DNA of 64,000 bases from Tissierellales bacterium (GCA_018433765.1 JAHDQO010000007.1:62001-126000); one strand, 5' to 3'. Shown: positions 28,164 to 38,184, numbered from the stretch's first letter. Notes: generated by a model from the sequence alone, not told the origin. Numbers and translations: made by a program.

Positions 28164-28329
28164 AAAATCATCCTTTCAATAAGTAATAATATTATTTTAC
28201 TACTTTTTGACTAAAAATCCATGATTCACAGTGTTATATATTACTTATAAAAATTTAACTTTAAATAAAAACAATATTGTGAATGATTATATTAATACTA
28301 TTTATATCTTTTGATATTTATAAAACTAA

Positions 28330-28854
28330 TTAACTAAATTTGTAAATATATTTATTATTACTAATTATTTCTTCAACTATTTTTTCGATTTCTTGATTAG
28401 TTGTATCCAATTTAAATTTTTCATCAATAACTTTTTCTTCAAATTCACTTATCAATTCTAATACTCTATCTCCCATTTTACACTCTTTTGGTCTTTCATT
28501 ATCTCTTCTTACAATTTCTTCTTTTTCAGCTGTTAAAACAATATATTTCAAATTAATATTGTCACTTTTATTTAATTTGCTAAAATAATTTAAATGCTCT
28601 GGAAAAATTATATAATCAATAACTACATCTATATTTTTTGAAATAAAATTATTAGTTAATGATATAAAATTTCTACAAGCTAAATCTATATACTCACCAT
28701 TATCTTCACAAGGAGCTACATAACCAGCTTTTATCATATGATAGATTAAATCCCCTTCTATATAAGCACTATTTTTTAATTTCAATGCTAATTTTTCAGA
28801 TATAGTAGATTTTCCAACTCCTGCACTACCTGTTATTAAATAAACATTATTCAT
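28330..28854 (-). CDS. P-loop nucleotide/small-molecule kinase-like ATPase
   Basis: 174 residues with GSAGVGKST at residues 9-17 (Walker A), a conserved ENNGEYIDL region and DVVIDYI in the position of Walker B. The size and order fit the shikimate/adenylate-kinase-like or AAA_33 P-loop families found singly in Clostridia. No partner gene is next to it. Start ATG 28854 follows AAAGGAGTATAAAATC. Phosphate acceptor unknown. Confidence 0.8.
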   Translation of the reverse strand: MNNVYLITGSAGVGKSTISEKLALKLKNSAYIEGDLIYHMIKAGYVAPCEDNGEYIDLACRNFISLTNNFISKNIDVVIDYIIFPEHLNYFSKLNKSDNINLKYIVLTAEKEEIVRRDNERPKECKMGDRVLELISEFEEKVIDEKFKLDTTNQEIEKIVEEIISNNKYIYKFS

Positions 28855-29040
28855 GATTTTATACTCCTTTTCATTATAATTTTACATTATTTTTCAAAAA
28901 TACCCATCATACCGCTTTAGGAATAACTTTATATTAGAATTTTTTAGAATTTATTTTTTTATTATATACTTTCATAGATTTAATAACAATTTTAACATCT
29001 AATTAATTCGTCTCTTAAATAGATTAATAAAAATGTATGC

Positions 29041-29487
29041 TTATTTAGCTTTATTATCAATTAACTTTTGAATGTAATTATAATCATAATCATTATACTC
29101 GACATTTTTTAGGTAATCTTTAATAAATTCTTTTTCTATATCTGAACAATCTAACTTTCCAAAATATTCTCTAATATCTTGAAATGGAAACGAATGTGAC
29201 AAACATATATTTCCTATGCACTCATATCCTTCTTTTTTCATAAATTCATACCCTGAAATTATATGATGCATATGGCTTATACCTTCTCTTCTTCCTATAT
29301 CATGAAGTGCTCCCATTGCATATGCTACTTCTTCATCAATATCAATACATCTTTTAGCAATTGCCTTTGCAGCTTCTCCTACATACAATGAATGTTTATC
29401 CCATGGACCCTTATTATTTTGTTTAGCTTCAATTATGTAGAAATTAATTTTCTCTTTACTTGGAATATCATATTGTATTAAACTCAT
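29041..29487 (-). CDS. HD-domain phosphohydrolase
   Basis: 148 residues with the HD metal ligands H38 (DKHSLYVG), a GALHDIGRREG motif (HD pair about residues 62-63), and further HMHH and LSHSF histidines. HD proteins hydrolyse phosphate esters of nucleotides. Start ATG 29487 follows GGAAGTGAAGATATTCT. The gene is single. The exact nucleotide cannot be predicted. Confidence 0.85.
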   Translation of the reverse strand: MSLIQYDIPSKEKINFYIIEAKQNNKGPWDKHSLYVGEAAKAIAKRCIDIDEEVAYAMGALHDIGRREGISHMHHIISGYEFMKKEGYECIGNICLSHSFPFQDIREYFGKLDCSDIEKEFIKDYLKNVEYNDYDYNYIQKLIDNKAK

Positions 29488-29565
29488 AGAATATCTTCAC
29501 TTCCTAATAATATTCAAAAATTTAAAACTTCTCTACCATAGATCTATTAATATTTTCATATTAAT

Positions 29566-30771
29566 TCATTGAAAAAAACTAATAACAAACTCTATGTCAT
29601 TAATCCATTCCATAATAATTTGTGAGTTTTCCTTTAATTTTTTATCATTTTTTTCATACCTTTGTAATAATTTATACTGATGTTTATAATAATCTTTTAA
29701 AGCTATTAATATGTATTTATTTTCTTCTATTACTTCAAAATCCTCTCTTAGAAAACCTTCATAACAACTATTCAAAATAGTTTTTGCTTGTTCAGCAGGT
29801 TTTTTTACAGTTTTTTTAAAATCTCGAAGTACCCATTGACGTTCAAAAACATTTCTCTCTAACCATCCCTTGTATTGTTCTTGATAAACTCTAACTATAT
29901 TGGAAAAATGTTTATTTATTTCATCTTTATTTTCAAACAACAAATTATTAGATGTTTTTACTGCTTTTTTAGCATATTTAAAAACTTCTGCATCTTTTAA
30001 TACTTGTATAGCTCCTATTTCTTTACCATTGTATTGTTTAGCATATAAAACAGAAACTGCAAATCCTACTCCAGCCTCCTCTGCACTCAACATATGAGCT
30101 TCATTCATTGAATAGAATTCTTCTTTTGAAATCTCCATTAGTTGAGCCACTTTTTCAATCCCTCTTTGTGCTGTAAGAGTTTTTACTAGTCCTGGTGCTA
30201 TACAATAAACTGATATATTTGAACCTTCAAGCTCACCTTCAAGTGTATTACTTAATTCAACTTGCGCAGTTTTAAATATCTCATAAGCTCCCATAAATGG
30301 TGCAGCACCAGATGAAGGTACAAATACAATTGTACCTTGGTCTTTTAATTTCATATCTGGTAAAAACTTTTGTACTAACATAATTGGAGCTCTTAAATTC
30401 ACTGCATAACTTTTGTCCCACTGTTCAACTGATACATCATCTATAGCACCTAGAGGAGTAATGGTTGCGTTATTAAATAGTATATCTAAAAAACCATACC
30501 GCTCACTTATAAAATCATATAGCTCATCAATCTGCTTATTATCTGATATATCTATTCTATAAAAGACAGCTTTATCAGTTTTGAAGTCTTTATTTATCTT
30601 CTGTTGCGCATTATTACCTTTATCTTCATTAATTTCTGCTATAATAACATTTGCTCCCAACCATACAAAAGCTCTAGCTGCCTCATAACCTATACCACCA
30701 CCAGAACCAGTAAGTAATACAGTTTTACCAGATAAACAATTTCTCTTAATTCTAGAATTCTCAATAATCAT
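29566..30771 (-). CDS. Short-chain dehydrogenase/reductase with C-terminal extension
   Basis: 401 residues, longer than the usual 250. Residues about 14-250 are a classical SDR: TGSGGGIGYEAARAF (cofactor loop), NNATITPLG, SSGAAP and the catalytic YEIFK. Unlike the two cluster fusions, the cofactor loop is intact. The extra 150 C-terminal residues are helical and charged, with no recognised domain. Start ATG 30771 follows GAGAGGAAAAA. It lies 78 nt upstream of the HD gene in transcription order. Substrate unknown. Confidence 0.85.
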   Translation of the reverse strand: MIIENSRIKRNCLSGKTVLLTGSGGGIGYEAARAFVWLGANVIIAEINEDKGNNAQQKINKDFKTDKAVFYRIDISDNKQIDELYDFISERYGFLDILFNNATITPLGAIDDVSVEQWDKSYAVNLRAPIMLVQKFLPDMKLKDQGTIVFVPSSGAAPFMGAYEIFKTAQVELSNTLEGELEGSNISVYCIAPGLVKTLTAQRGIEKVAQLMEISKEEFYSMNEAHMLSAEEAGVGFAVSVLYAKQYNGKEIGAIQVLKDAEVFKYAKKAVKTSNNLLFENKDEINKHFSNIVRVYQEQYKGWLERNVFERQWVLRDFKKTVKKPAEQAKTILNSCYEGFLREDFEVIEENKYILIALKDYYKHQYKLLQRYEKNDKKLKENSQIIMEWINDIEFVISFFQ

Positions 30772-30881
30772 TTTTTCCTCTCACATCGTATTATTATTTC
30801 TTTCAACTAGTGCAAAATTTCTTATAACTATGATATTGGCAATACTAACAACTATCTATAAGTATAATATAGTTATCAATT

Positions 30882-31352
30882 CTACAAAACCAGTTTTGCT
30901 ACCAATTCACCATCTTCAATCTCACCTGTTTCAACAAATCCAAAAGATGCGTAAAGTGTCTTTGCTACTATGTTCTCAGGTTCATAAGAAATGTAAACTG
31001 CAGAAGCTTTACCATATTGGAAAGTTCTAATCAATTCAAGAGCGTTTGTCATAGCTTCCTTTCCATAGCCTTTTCCCTGATATTGTTTATCAATCATTAA
31101 TCTCCACACCCAATACTTATTTTCACCATCTTCATTATCTGCTTTATTATATGATAACATAATGAAACCAACCATTATATCGTTATTATAAATAGCATAA
31201 GGTAAAGGAAGGCACTCATTATTCGTTAAAGCTACATACGCCTCCGCAAGACTGCATATATTACTTGCTACATAATTTTTTTGTCCTTCTTTTGGTTCTA
31301 ATTTAATACATTCATTGAAATTATCATCAGTAATTTTTCTTAATTCTATCAT
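30882..31352 (-). CDS. GNAT acetyltransferase
   Basis: 156 residues, the usual single-domain GNAT. LMIDKQYQGKGYGKEAMTNALE (about 89-110) is the acetyl-CoA-binding loop, and AKTLYASFGFVETGE is the typical end. It resembles spermidine/diamine N-acetyltransferase-like proteins of Firmicutes in its layout. Start ATG 31352. Substrate not determined. Confidence 0.88.
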   Translation of the reverse strand: MIELRKITDDNFNECIKLEPKEGQKNYVASNICSLAEAYVALTNNECLPLPYAIYNNDIMVGFIMLSYNKADNEDGENKYWVWRLMIDKQYQGKGYGKEAMTNALELIRTFQYGKASAVYISYEPENIVAKTLYASFGFVETGEIEDGELVAKLVL

Positions 31353-31648
31353 AATTATAATTCATTCCTTTCTCTTCACTCAAGGCACATTACTCAATAA
31401 CAGCAGTTACAGATATAGTTTTTCTATACAACGGTAGAATAATGATATAGTGTCATATGAGCATTAATCAAAATTAATATACATTTGTAAATCTAGTGTT
31501 AAATTATAGTGATGAGTTTTAATATATTTATCTCTGTTTTGTTATTATTAATCTTCTATAAAACAACTTAAAATTATTGATCTACTATTTAATTTAAGTT
31601 AATTATTATTTCAAACAATAGCCTTAGTATTTTCTTTATCCTTAAGCA

Positions 31649-32473
31649 TTAAAGAAACATTCCTATTGAGCATTCTGTCTGCTTGTAAAATTTATATCCC
31701 ACACTTCTATAAACTGACAATGCTCTTTTATTATCACTCCACACTTCTAACCTTGACTCTTTAATACCTAAAATTTTCAATTCATTAAAAGCTTTTAAAA
31801 TCAGATTTTTACCAATACCTAATTTTCTCCATCCTTTTGAAACAAATAAATCATCTACCCATCCATATTCAACCTTTGATTCATCTTCCTTTATAACCAC
31901 TACAATATTGCCTATAATCTCTCCTTTATACTTAGCTGCTATACTAAACCATTGAGTATTATTTCTAAAATTTTTTAGGTCTTTCACAGAATATCCACTA
32001 GTAAATATTTTATTTTGTTTTTCCACTAATTCCATCATCTCATGTTCATCTTCAAATTTAAGATAACAAAACTCAACACCTTTAATTTCCTTAAGTTCAA
32101 ATATTTCATTATCTACCAATTCCTTTTTGATTACATACATACCTTCATCATTCTTGAACCCTTCCTTTGAAGAATAATATTCAATATTTTCTTTATTATC
32201 TGAAAAACAACAATGGTAAACCTTAACTACATAATCTTTATAATTCTCACTTATAGTTCGTGAACGCTGTATTATTTCATCAAACATTTGATCTTTTATA
32301 TCATTTTTACCTTCAATATCATTAACATTAATATCAAAATAAATGTTCATTCTAGGATGCTCATGTATGTCTGAAGCCTTAAAAGGAGATATTATTGCTT
32401 CTCCCACAAGATTTCCTTTTTCATCATAAGCCTCTATAATATTTTTTCTTTCACTATCTTTAATTGTATACAT
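31649..32473 (-). CDS. GNAT acetyltransferase with N-terminal extra domain
   Basis: 274 residues from ATG 32473, chosen because AGGAGGAGATAGT directly precedes it; a longer frame to 32524 has no ribosome site. The C-terminal GNAT domain shows DDLFVSKGWRKLGIGKNLILKAF and RALSVYRSVGYKFY. The first half may be a degenerate GNAT repeat. It is single-gene and monocistronic as far as can be seen. Confidence 0.85.
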   Translation of the reverse strand: MYTIKDSERKNIIEAYDEKGNLVGEAIISPFKASDIHEHPRMNIYFDINVNDIEGKNDIKDQMFDEIIQRSRTISENYKDYVVKVYHCCFSDNKENIEYYSSKEGFKNDEGMYVIKKELVDNEIFELKEIKGVEFCYLKFEDEHEMMELVEKQNKIFTSGYSVKDLKNFRNNTQWFSIAAKYKGEIIGNIVVVIKEDESKVEYGWVDDLFVSKGWRKLGIGKNLILKAFNELKILGIKESRLEVWSDNKRALSVYRSVGYKFYKQTECSIGMFL

Positions 32474-32542
32474 ACTATCTCCTCCTACATTACTTATATT
32501 ACTTAATAATAAAGTAATGCCCAAATTATCCTCAATAAGTTT

Positions 32543-33082
32543 CTAGCATAAAACCTCCATTTTTAACTCTATTTCCATTTCTATTAACGAATCTTCATTT
32601 TCATCTATAATTTCAACACTTAACATATCTACAATAGTTTCAAATGATTCAGTTATCCTCTTTGTATCTTCAATTGCAAGCAAATACTCATCTTCTTTTT
32701 CTATTTTGCCTACAGTCATATGCGGCTGATAACTGACTAATTTAAACCAATTCGGTATATACTGTTCTAATACTCCTGTATAAAGTTTTTTACTAATTTC
32801 TATTATTTCATCATTTCCTTTATTAATGTTCAAAAATAGATAATTTCCGTTATATCTAAATGGTTTAATACCTTTAAGTTTTAGACTAAATGGTTTTATT
32901 GAAGATAAAACATTTTCAATATGGTTTCTTATTTCACTATATGTAATATTATTTTTGAAAGGAAATACAAGTGTTATATGTGGTTTTACATGACTTTCTA
33001 AAGGGTCATATTTCCTTCTTATTTCATCTATAATACCCATATTGCTAAACTTTGGAAAAATCATAATGCATCTCTTTAGCAT
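32543..33082 (-). CDS. 2H phosphoesterase / 2'-5' RNA ligase family protein
   Basis: 179 residues with the two HxT motifs of the family: HITLVFPF (about 34-41) and HMTVGK (about 121-126). Such proteins act on cyclic phosphates or 2'-5' linkages in RNA or nucleotides. Start ATG 33082 follows AAAGGGAGTATAAAAA. The GNAT gene upstream ends 45 nt before it, so they may be co-transcribed. Confidence 0.88.
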   Translation of the reverse strand: MLKRCIMIFPKFSNMGIIDEIRRKYDPLESHVKPHITLVFPFKNNITYSEIRNHIENVLSSIKPFSLKLKGIKPFRYNGNYLFLNINKGNDEIIEISKKLYTGVLEQYIPNWFKLVSYQPHMTVGKIEKEDEYLLAIEDTKRITESFETIVDMLSVEIIDENEDSLIEMEIELKMEVLC

Positions 33083-33127
33083 TTTTTATACTCCCTTTAA
33101 AATTATCTTTTTTAAGTAATATATCTA

Positions 33128-33613
33128 TTAAATAAATTTCTCATATGATATTGCATACTCTAAAAATCCATTCTTATTGTAAAGTTTCTTCGCATTTTCA
33201 TTCCATGAATATGCGTGTAATTTTATTCTACTTATACCCTTTGATTTAAACCAATTTATTACTTCATCTAACAGTTTTTGACCTATTCCAAATCCTCTTG
33301 CATCTTCATCTAAGTACAATTCATCAAATAAGCCCATTCTACCAGTACCATTATCAGCACCAGAATCCTCATTATATATTTTAGCTAAAGCATATCCCAC
33401 CTGTTTACTATCACATTCAACAATTAAAATATGAATATCTTTGCCTCTATTTATAAATGTTTCGTTTGCTCTTCTTCTAATCGAATCCAATATTTTCTCA
33501 TATTCATCATACTTGCATTCTTCTGGGTGATTAATTCTATTAAATTTACTTAATTTAGTAACCATTTCTATATATGATTCTATATCTTTATCTTCCGCTT
33601 TCCTAATTAACAT
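33128..33613 (-). CDS. GNAT acetyltransferase
   Basis: 161 residues. LYLDEDARGFGIGQKLLDEVINWF is the acetyl-CoA loop, and NAKKLYNKNGFLEYAISYEKFI is the end of the domain. Start ATG 33613 follows CTAGGAGTGAAATA. It lies 45 nt before the 2H gene. A truncated phosphotransferase stub is immediately upstream (stop at 33646). Confidence 0.9.
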   Translation of the reverse strand: MLIRKAEDKDIESYIEMVTKLSKFNRINHPEECKYDEYEKILDSIRRRANETFINRGKDIHILIVECDSKQVGYALAKIYNEDSGADNGTGRMGLFDELYLDEDARGFGIGQKLLDEVINWFKSKGISRIKLHAYSWNENAKKLYNKNGFLEYAISYEKFI

Positions 33614-33645
33614 TATTTCACTCCTAGTTTTTAAACTTTATAATA

Positions 33646-33801
33646 TTATTCATCTATACTGGATACCCTAAGCAAAAACTTTCTACCTAATTTATTTGTT
33701 ATACAATATTTCTTATCAGTAGACCATCCTTTATCTACATATCTAATCTTAGTCCAGTCAGAATATAATTTAATATCTTTAAACATACTAAAATCTTTCA
33801 C
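33646..33801 (-). pseudogene. N-terminal stub of an aminoglycoside-phosphotransferase-like gene
   Basis: A 51-codon frame from GTG 33801 (GAGGTATAAATT before it; an in-frame ATG is at 33786) to TAA 33646. The segment KGWSTDKKYCITNKLGRKFLLRVS matches the start of Firmicute aminoglycoside phosphotransferase family proteins (KGWSxDKKY and LLRxSDI), which are normally about 300 residues. Everything after the first 50 residues is missing, and the GNAT gene begins 33 nt later. It is a deletion remnant that probably has no activity. Confidence 0.75.
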
Positions 33802-34278
33802 AATTTATACCTCAATTTTTTACAGAATATCAACCGAAAATAAATTTATTTAGTAACATATCATACACTGATTATATAAGATATTTATTAACCTTATCAT
33901 TATAAATAAAAAATCCCATTAAAACATAATGAGATTAATTACCATCTATTAAATTGTCTATTCCAGAGTTGTCCCTTTCCCATATAATAATACTATCTAT
34001 TCACTTTTAAACATTCTTCTTTCAATGATATTAACTATAAGAGTAAATCATAATACATATCATTACAGGACAATTATAACAAATAATCTAAAATGTTACA
34101 AGAAACAACATGAAATTTTCTAAAAGTCGAAAAACTTTCATCTCTCATATAAAACTTGATAGTGTGTTCTTCTATCTTAATTGAAAATTTTTCTATATAT
34201 TTTTTTCTATATTATAATTACTTTCAATTTTTCTAATATAATATGTTACTTATGTTAAACTTTATGAAATTAACTAAA
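33802..34278. other. Intergenic region without a recognised gene
   Basis: This 477-nt gap contains only the terminator at 33908-33936. No further piece of the phosphotransferase was found on either strand. Confidence 0.6.
33908..33936 (-). terminator. Intrinsic terminator, minus strand
   Basis: On the minus strand AATCTCATTA, five bases, TAATGGGATT forms a 10-bp stem with one mismatch, followed by TTTTTTATTT. It lies about 340 nt past the flavodoxin gene. Confidence 0.65.
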
Positions 34279-34758
34279 TTAATTAGCGTTCATCACTTGA
34301 GCAAATTTACGTATATTATCTTCTAATATATTGGATTTACTTGATGTTACCTTTGATATCTTCTTTACAATAATTTTTTCCATAAAGTTCATTTTATTAA
34401 AGTTAAATTCTCCACCAAAATGCTCCTTTGCATCTGTAATTTTAATGATTTCAGAATTAAAGTTTTGATTGAATTCGTTATTGATTATTTCTCCTTCTTG
34501 CATTCCGCAAATAAATAATCCTATTCGTTTTTCTTTTAATTTATCTAAATTTTTGGAACAGAATTCTGTTACTTCCTTTTGTATTTTTCCAATATATATT
34601 GAACCACCAATTATAATCTTCTCATATTTTGAAATATCTATATAGCTTACTTTCTTTAAATTTATTATATCTACTTTACCTATAAGTTTTTTAGACAACA
34701 ATTCTGCACATTTTTCTGTACATCCATATTTGGTTGAATAAACTATCAATGTATTCAT
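34279..34758 (-). CDS. Flavodoxin-domain protein
   Basis: 159 residues. LIVYSTKYGCTEKCAELL at residues 3-20 is the FMN phosphate loop, and GGSIYIGKIQ and GLFICGM are the next flavodoxin strands. The family resembles the HemG-type and Clostridial flavodoxin-like proteins. Start ATG 34758 follows GTGAGGTAAGTAA. It is 21 nt after the FMN-binding gene and probably the third gene of a TetR - FMN-bind - flavodoxin operon for electron transfer or drug reduction. Confidence 0.88.
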   Translation of the reverse strand: MNTLIVYSTKYGCTEKCAELLSKKLIGKVDIINLKKVSYIDISKYEKIIIGGSIYIGKIQKEVTEFCSKNLDKLKEKRIGLFICGMQEGEIINNEFNQNFNSEIIKITDAKEHFGGEFNFNKMNFMEKIIVKKISKVTSSKSNILEDNIRKFAQVMNAN

Positions 34759-34779
34759 TTACTTACCTCACATTTCATT

Positions 34780-35166
34780 TTAATTATTTAATGCATTTTC
34801 TATTGACTTAAGATACGCTTTAGATGTTACTGTAGCTTGCGATATTACATCTACTTTAGTATTTTGTGCTTTAATAACTTTACTAAATAATTCATCACTT
34901 ACGCCATTCTTTACAAAAGTAACATCATCTATAATTTTAATTTCTGTAATTTTATGATCTTTTACTGTAACACTGAGTTGGTTTGACCATCTTCCAGCAT
35001 TATATTTTCCGCTATATATTCCATCATTTAAATCTAATATTCTTATTCCATTTATTTTTACTTTACTTCCTTCATTCAGTCCCCGAGATAAATAAAATAC
35101 TCCACTTGAACAAACTAATATAAATATAAGTATTATTGGGATTATTATCTTAAATACGGATTTCAA
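34780..35166 (-). CDS. Membrane-anchored FMN-binding domain protein
   Basis: 128 residues: one N-terminal membrane helix (about 5-28), then an FMN_bind domain (about 45-128) with SQATVTSKAYLKSIENAL, where FMN is covalently attached to a Thr or Ser in relatives. The start is TTG at 35166: AGGAGGAGAAAAA precedes it, and it overlaps the stop of the TetR gene (TTGA). It is probably extracytoplasmic and accepts electrons; partners are the flavodoxin and the TetR regulator. Confidence 0.86.
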   Translation of the reverse strand: MKSVFKIIIPIILIFILVCSSGVFYLSRGLNEGSKVKINGIRILDLNDGIYSGKYNAGRWSNQLSVTVKDHKITEIKIIDDVTFVKNGVSDELFSKVIKAQNTKVDVISQATVTSKAYLKSIENALNN

Positions 35167-35813
35167 TTTTTCTCCTCCTTACCATCATTGAGTGTATTAC
35201 TATTAGCTATTCTTAATACTATTTCCTTTGAATAAAAATTAATCAATCTTTCTCTTTGCTCATCACCTATGTCTTTTTCAATAATGAGCTTAAAAACAAG
35301 TCCCAAAGTTGATACTACAATCATTTGAGCAGTTAATTCTATTATATTTTCATCTATATTTCTATCTTTATATATTTCTTGTAAACATTGATATAGAACA
35401 GACAAAGCTGTTTTTTCTTTTGATGCACCTTTAAATAATGACGATGTATGCTTTAGTGCTGATTTTGATTGGTTTAATTGGACTGCTATAAATTCATCTG
35501 GCATATTTAGTGCAGCTTTTATATAATTTTTAGTCATCTGTATTAATCTTTCTTCAGGAGAGTTGCTTTCTATCTTCACAGAAGATACTGCTGATACTAT
35601 TTTTTTGTAGCCTCTTTGCATTACATTGTTTAATATTTCTTCTTTATCTTTAAAGTAATGATAGATAATAGACGGAGAGTATTCAATTTTTTTAGCAATT
35701 TTTCTAATTGACAGCTTTTCAACTCCTTCTAAGGCAACTATATCACTTGCTGCTAAAAGTATACGCTCCTTCATTTCTTCTATTTCTCGTTCTCTTCTTT
35801 TTTCTATAGTCAT
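35163..35813 (-). CDS. TetR-family repressor
   Basis: 216 residues. The HTH is at about 18-62 (ILLAASDIVALEGVEKLSIRKIAKKIEYSPSIIYHYF, split here by families into three helices). The ligand domain follows. Start ATG 35813 follows AGGAGATGTATA. The operator candidate lies at 35836-35864, and the downstream genes overlap it or follow closely, so it probably controls itself and the FMN/flavodoxin genes. Confidence 0.9.
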   Translation of the reverse strand: MTIEKRREREIEEMKERILLAASDIVALEGVEKLSIRKIAKKIEYSPSIIYHYFKDKEEILNNVMQRGYKKIVSAVSSVKIESNSPEERLIQMTKNYIKAALNMPDEFIAVQLNQSKSALKHTSSLFKGASKEKTALSVLYQCLQEIYKDRNIDENIIELTAQMIVVSTLGLVFKLIIEKDIGDEQRERLINFYSKEIVLRIANSNTLNDGKEEKN

Positions 35814-35835
35814 TATACATCTCCTATATTTAATC

Positions 35836-35864
35836 GAACAGTGTTTAAAAATATAACATTGTTC
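35836..35864. promoter_or_regulatory. Inverted-repeat operator upstream of the TetR gene
   Basis: GAACAGTGTT, nine bases, AACATTGTTC: 10-bp arms with one mismatch, 23 nt upstream of the TetR start. Its place and symmetry fit autoregulation. Confidence 0.65.
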
Positions 35865-35935
35865 AATAAAACTATATCATTTATCATAAATATTGTCAAG
35901 ATATAATTTTTAAGTTTCACTTTTAACATTATTGT

Positions 35936-35968
35936 ATAAAAAAATAATGCTGAATATTTAGCATTATT
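35936..35968 (-). terminator. Strong intrinsic terminator
   Basis: AATAATGCT, eight bases, AGCATTATT makes a perfect 9-bp stem, followed on the minus strand by TTTTTTTAT. It ends the transcript of the gene at 36009-36416, 41 nt after its stop. Confidence 0.85.
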
Positions 35969-36008
35969 AGATTGTTCCAATTGTTAATTATTTTATTCAA
36001 TAATACTC

Positions 36009-36416
36009 TCAATAAGCATACCATGTAATATGTTTGCTTATCTTATTATAATTTAAATAGTATTTCAACTCTTCTAAAGCTTTATTATATTCTATTAAAT
36101 TATATTTTGAACAATAAAATTTACTACCTTTAAAAGTAGTAAATTCTATGTCATTTTTACTATTTATTAATTCTTTATTGTTACAACAAGATATTTTCAT
36201 ATCATCATAATCAGATGCTGGTACAAAGAACAATATACTCTCGTCTTTTATACCTATTCCAATTTCCAGATATGCTTTTGTTTTATCAGACTTTATTATT
36301 ACTATTTGTGGACTGCTGTTTTTCTCCATTTGAATTTTTTTATCATTAATAAAACTAATAACATCTTGAGCATATTTTATTTCATATTCCTTATGATTAC
36401 AAAAAATCTTATACAT
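36009..36416 (-). CDS. Hypothetical protein, possibly immunity-protein-like
   Basis: 135 residues, not confidently recognised. No signal peptide or membrane segment. It has alternating beta strands (QIVIIKSDKTKAYLEIGIG, ILFFVPAS) and a C-terminal helix with NYNKISKHITWYAY. The size, single-gene setting and layout recall Imm1-type immunity proteins, but no key residues prove it. Start ATG 36416 follows AGGATAGGTAAACGTA. Its own terminator follows. Confidence 0.7.
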   Translation of the reverse strand: MYKIFCNHKEYEIKYAQDVISFINDKKIQMEKNSSPQIVIIKSDKTKAYLEIGIGIKDESILFFVPASDYDDMKISCCNNKELINSKNDIEFTTFKGSKFYCSKYNLIEYNKALEELKYYLNYNKISKHITWYAY

Positions 36417-36599
36417 TACGTTTACCTATCCTATAACATAGTTTAATCTATTACTGAACTAACTTTAAATTTGTTCCTTAAATTACTAATAATAATTCAT
36501 TTAAACTTATATATATATCTGTCGAAATTCATACATAACATAGATATAAATAAATATACCACTATTTAACACGATAATAAATGAAGAAAATATTCATAG

Positions 36600-37958
36600 C
36601 TACTCCTTATCTTTTGGTGTAGCAGCTTCAATTACTTTTTGGTAAGGAGAAATTATTATCTCATTCATTTTACCCTTTATTTTTTTCTGAACAGATGGCA
36701 TGGATGTCAACGTTCCAACTAATTGCATTTTCAGAATTGTACCTATCTGTTTTTGAGGAAAATCATAGATTTTATGCTTTTTATAAAATTTATGATCAGC
36801 TTTCATAAGACCTCTCATAACATAAATCAAATCACGGAAAATCTTTGTGCCTCCAACACCATAGAAATTATGCGAACGAGATAATTTATTCTCAAAAGCA
36901 TATACGAAATTTTCAGAAAGTTTCTTAATTGAAGTTGCAGTATCACCCTCATCTGTTGCCACTCCCACAAGAAAATTACCTCCAACCTCACTACGTGCTT
37001 CAATGATAGTTTGCAGGTTAGCTTCATTCCGATAATCGCCACTAATAATGTATGCACTCGGCATTCCCATTGTAATAGCTCTGTGTCCATTACAAAATTG
37101 TCTATCATCATATAACTTAAAACTTGATTGAGTGTAGTGATTTTGTATAGTAAAAGCATATATAATAGCATCTGCTGATTGAATTTCGTTTCTTAAGAAA
37201 TCATCAAAACCATCATTATAAATGCACTTACCACTTACAGCACAACCAAAACAGCCTAGACATCCACCTGAAAACTTAAATTCACGAATGTTGACTTTTC
37301 TTGAATGATATGGCAAACTTGCACGAAAATCTTCTATCATATTTTTTAAATTATCATCATCTTGTGCACAATTTGTCACTATTACTACATCTGCACCATT
37401 TTTTTTAGGTACTTTTTCAAGTACTGCTTTATATGAAGCATGTTCTTTATTAGGTAATCGCTTTGTTGGATAAATACATATGTCATTTTTCACACAATAA
37501 ATAAGATGTTTAAAAAAGTTTTCTGCATCTTGCTGTCCCTGCTTACAAAGCAAATCTTCCATATCAGCTGAAAGTCCACGAATATATTTAAGTCCAAGAT
37601 CATTACAGTTTTCTTCAATGTATTTATGTGCTGTAACATCATAAAAATGCTTTGAAGTGGTAAACTGTGTTGCAATTTTATTTTTTAGATCAACATCATT
37701 TTCTTTCAAAAGTTCAATAAAACGATGTAATTGGTATGGTGCAATAAACGTATATACCGGATAAGCAAATATAATTAATTCTGCATTTTCTAGTTCTTGC
37801 TTTGCCTTTGTAAAATCTTTCTCATATTTTTTTATCATTTTACCAACATGCAAGAATTTAAACTCATGCTTACAGTATATCTTTTGTAAAAATAATATTG
37901 TTTGAAGTGTAGTACTGTATTTACCTTTTGGACTACCATTTATAACTAAAATTTTCAT
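36600..37958 (-). CDS. Tandem flavodoxin-like NAD(P)H oxidoreductase
   Basis: 452 residues with two flavodoxin-like domains. The first begins ILVINGSPKGKYSTTLQ; the second (about 185-330) contains CLGCFGCAVSGKCIYNDG, a cysteine pattern of iron-sulfur flavoproteins and related NADPH reductases. Start ATG 37958 follows AGAGGGGTAAATT. It is single. It probably reduces quinones, nitro compounds or disulfides with FMN; the physiological substrate is unknown. Confidence 0.84.
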   Translation of the reverse strand: MKILVINGSPKGKYSTTLQTILFLQKIYCKHEFKFLHVGKMIKKYEKDFTKAKQELENAELIIFAYPVYTFIAPYQLHRFIELLKENDVDLKNKIATQFTTSKHFYDVTAHKYIEENCNDLGLKYIRGLSADMEDLLCKQGQQDAENFFKHLIYCVKNDICIYPTKRLPNKEHASYKAVLEKVPKKNGADVVIVTNCAQDDDNLKNMIEDFRASLPYHSRKVNIREFKFSGGCLGCFGCAVSGKCIYNDGFDDFLRNEIQSADAIIYAFTIQNHYTQSSFKLYDDRQFCNGHRAITMGMPSAYIISGDYRNEANLQTIIEARSEVGGNFLVGVATDEGDTATSIKKLSENFVYAFENKLSRSHNFYGVGGTKIFRDLIYVMRGLMKADHKFYKKHKIYDFPQKQIGTILKMQLVGTLTSMPSVQKKIKGKMNEIIISPYQKVIEAATPKDKE

Positions 37959-38184
37959 AATTTACCCCTCTATTTGTATTAATAACTCTACTTAACTATC
38001 TATAGTAATTCTATAACATAACACCATAATCTACAATATTTGAAAAAGTCATTTCCTCTACTTCTTTTGTTTGCACACCTCTTATATTATATATAATTAT
38101 GGATATTCAAACAAGTATTTCAATATTTAGTTGCTATAAACAAAGTTTTAAAAAATATATTATCAATAATTGATACTAAAATAT

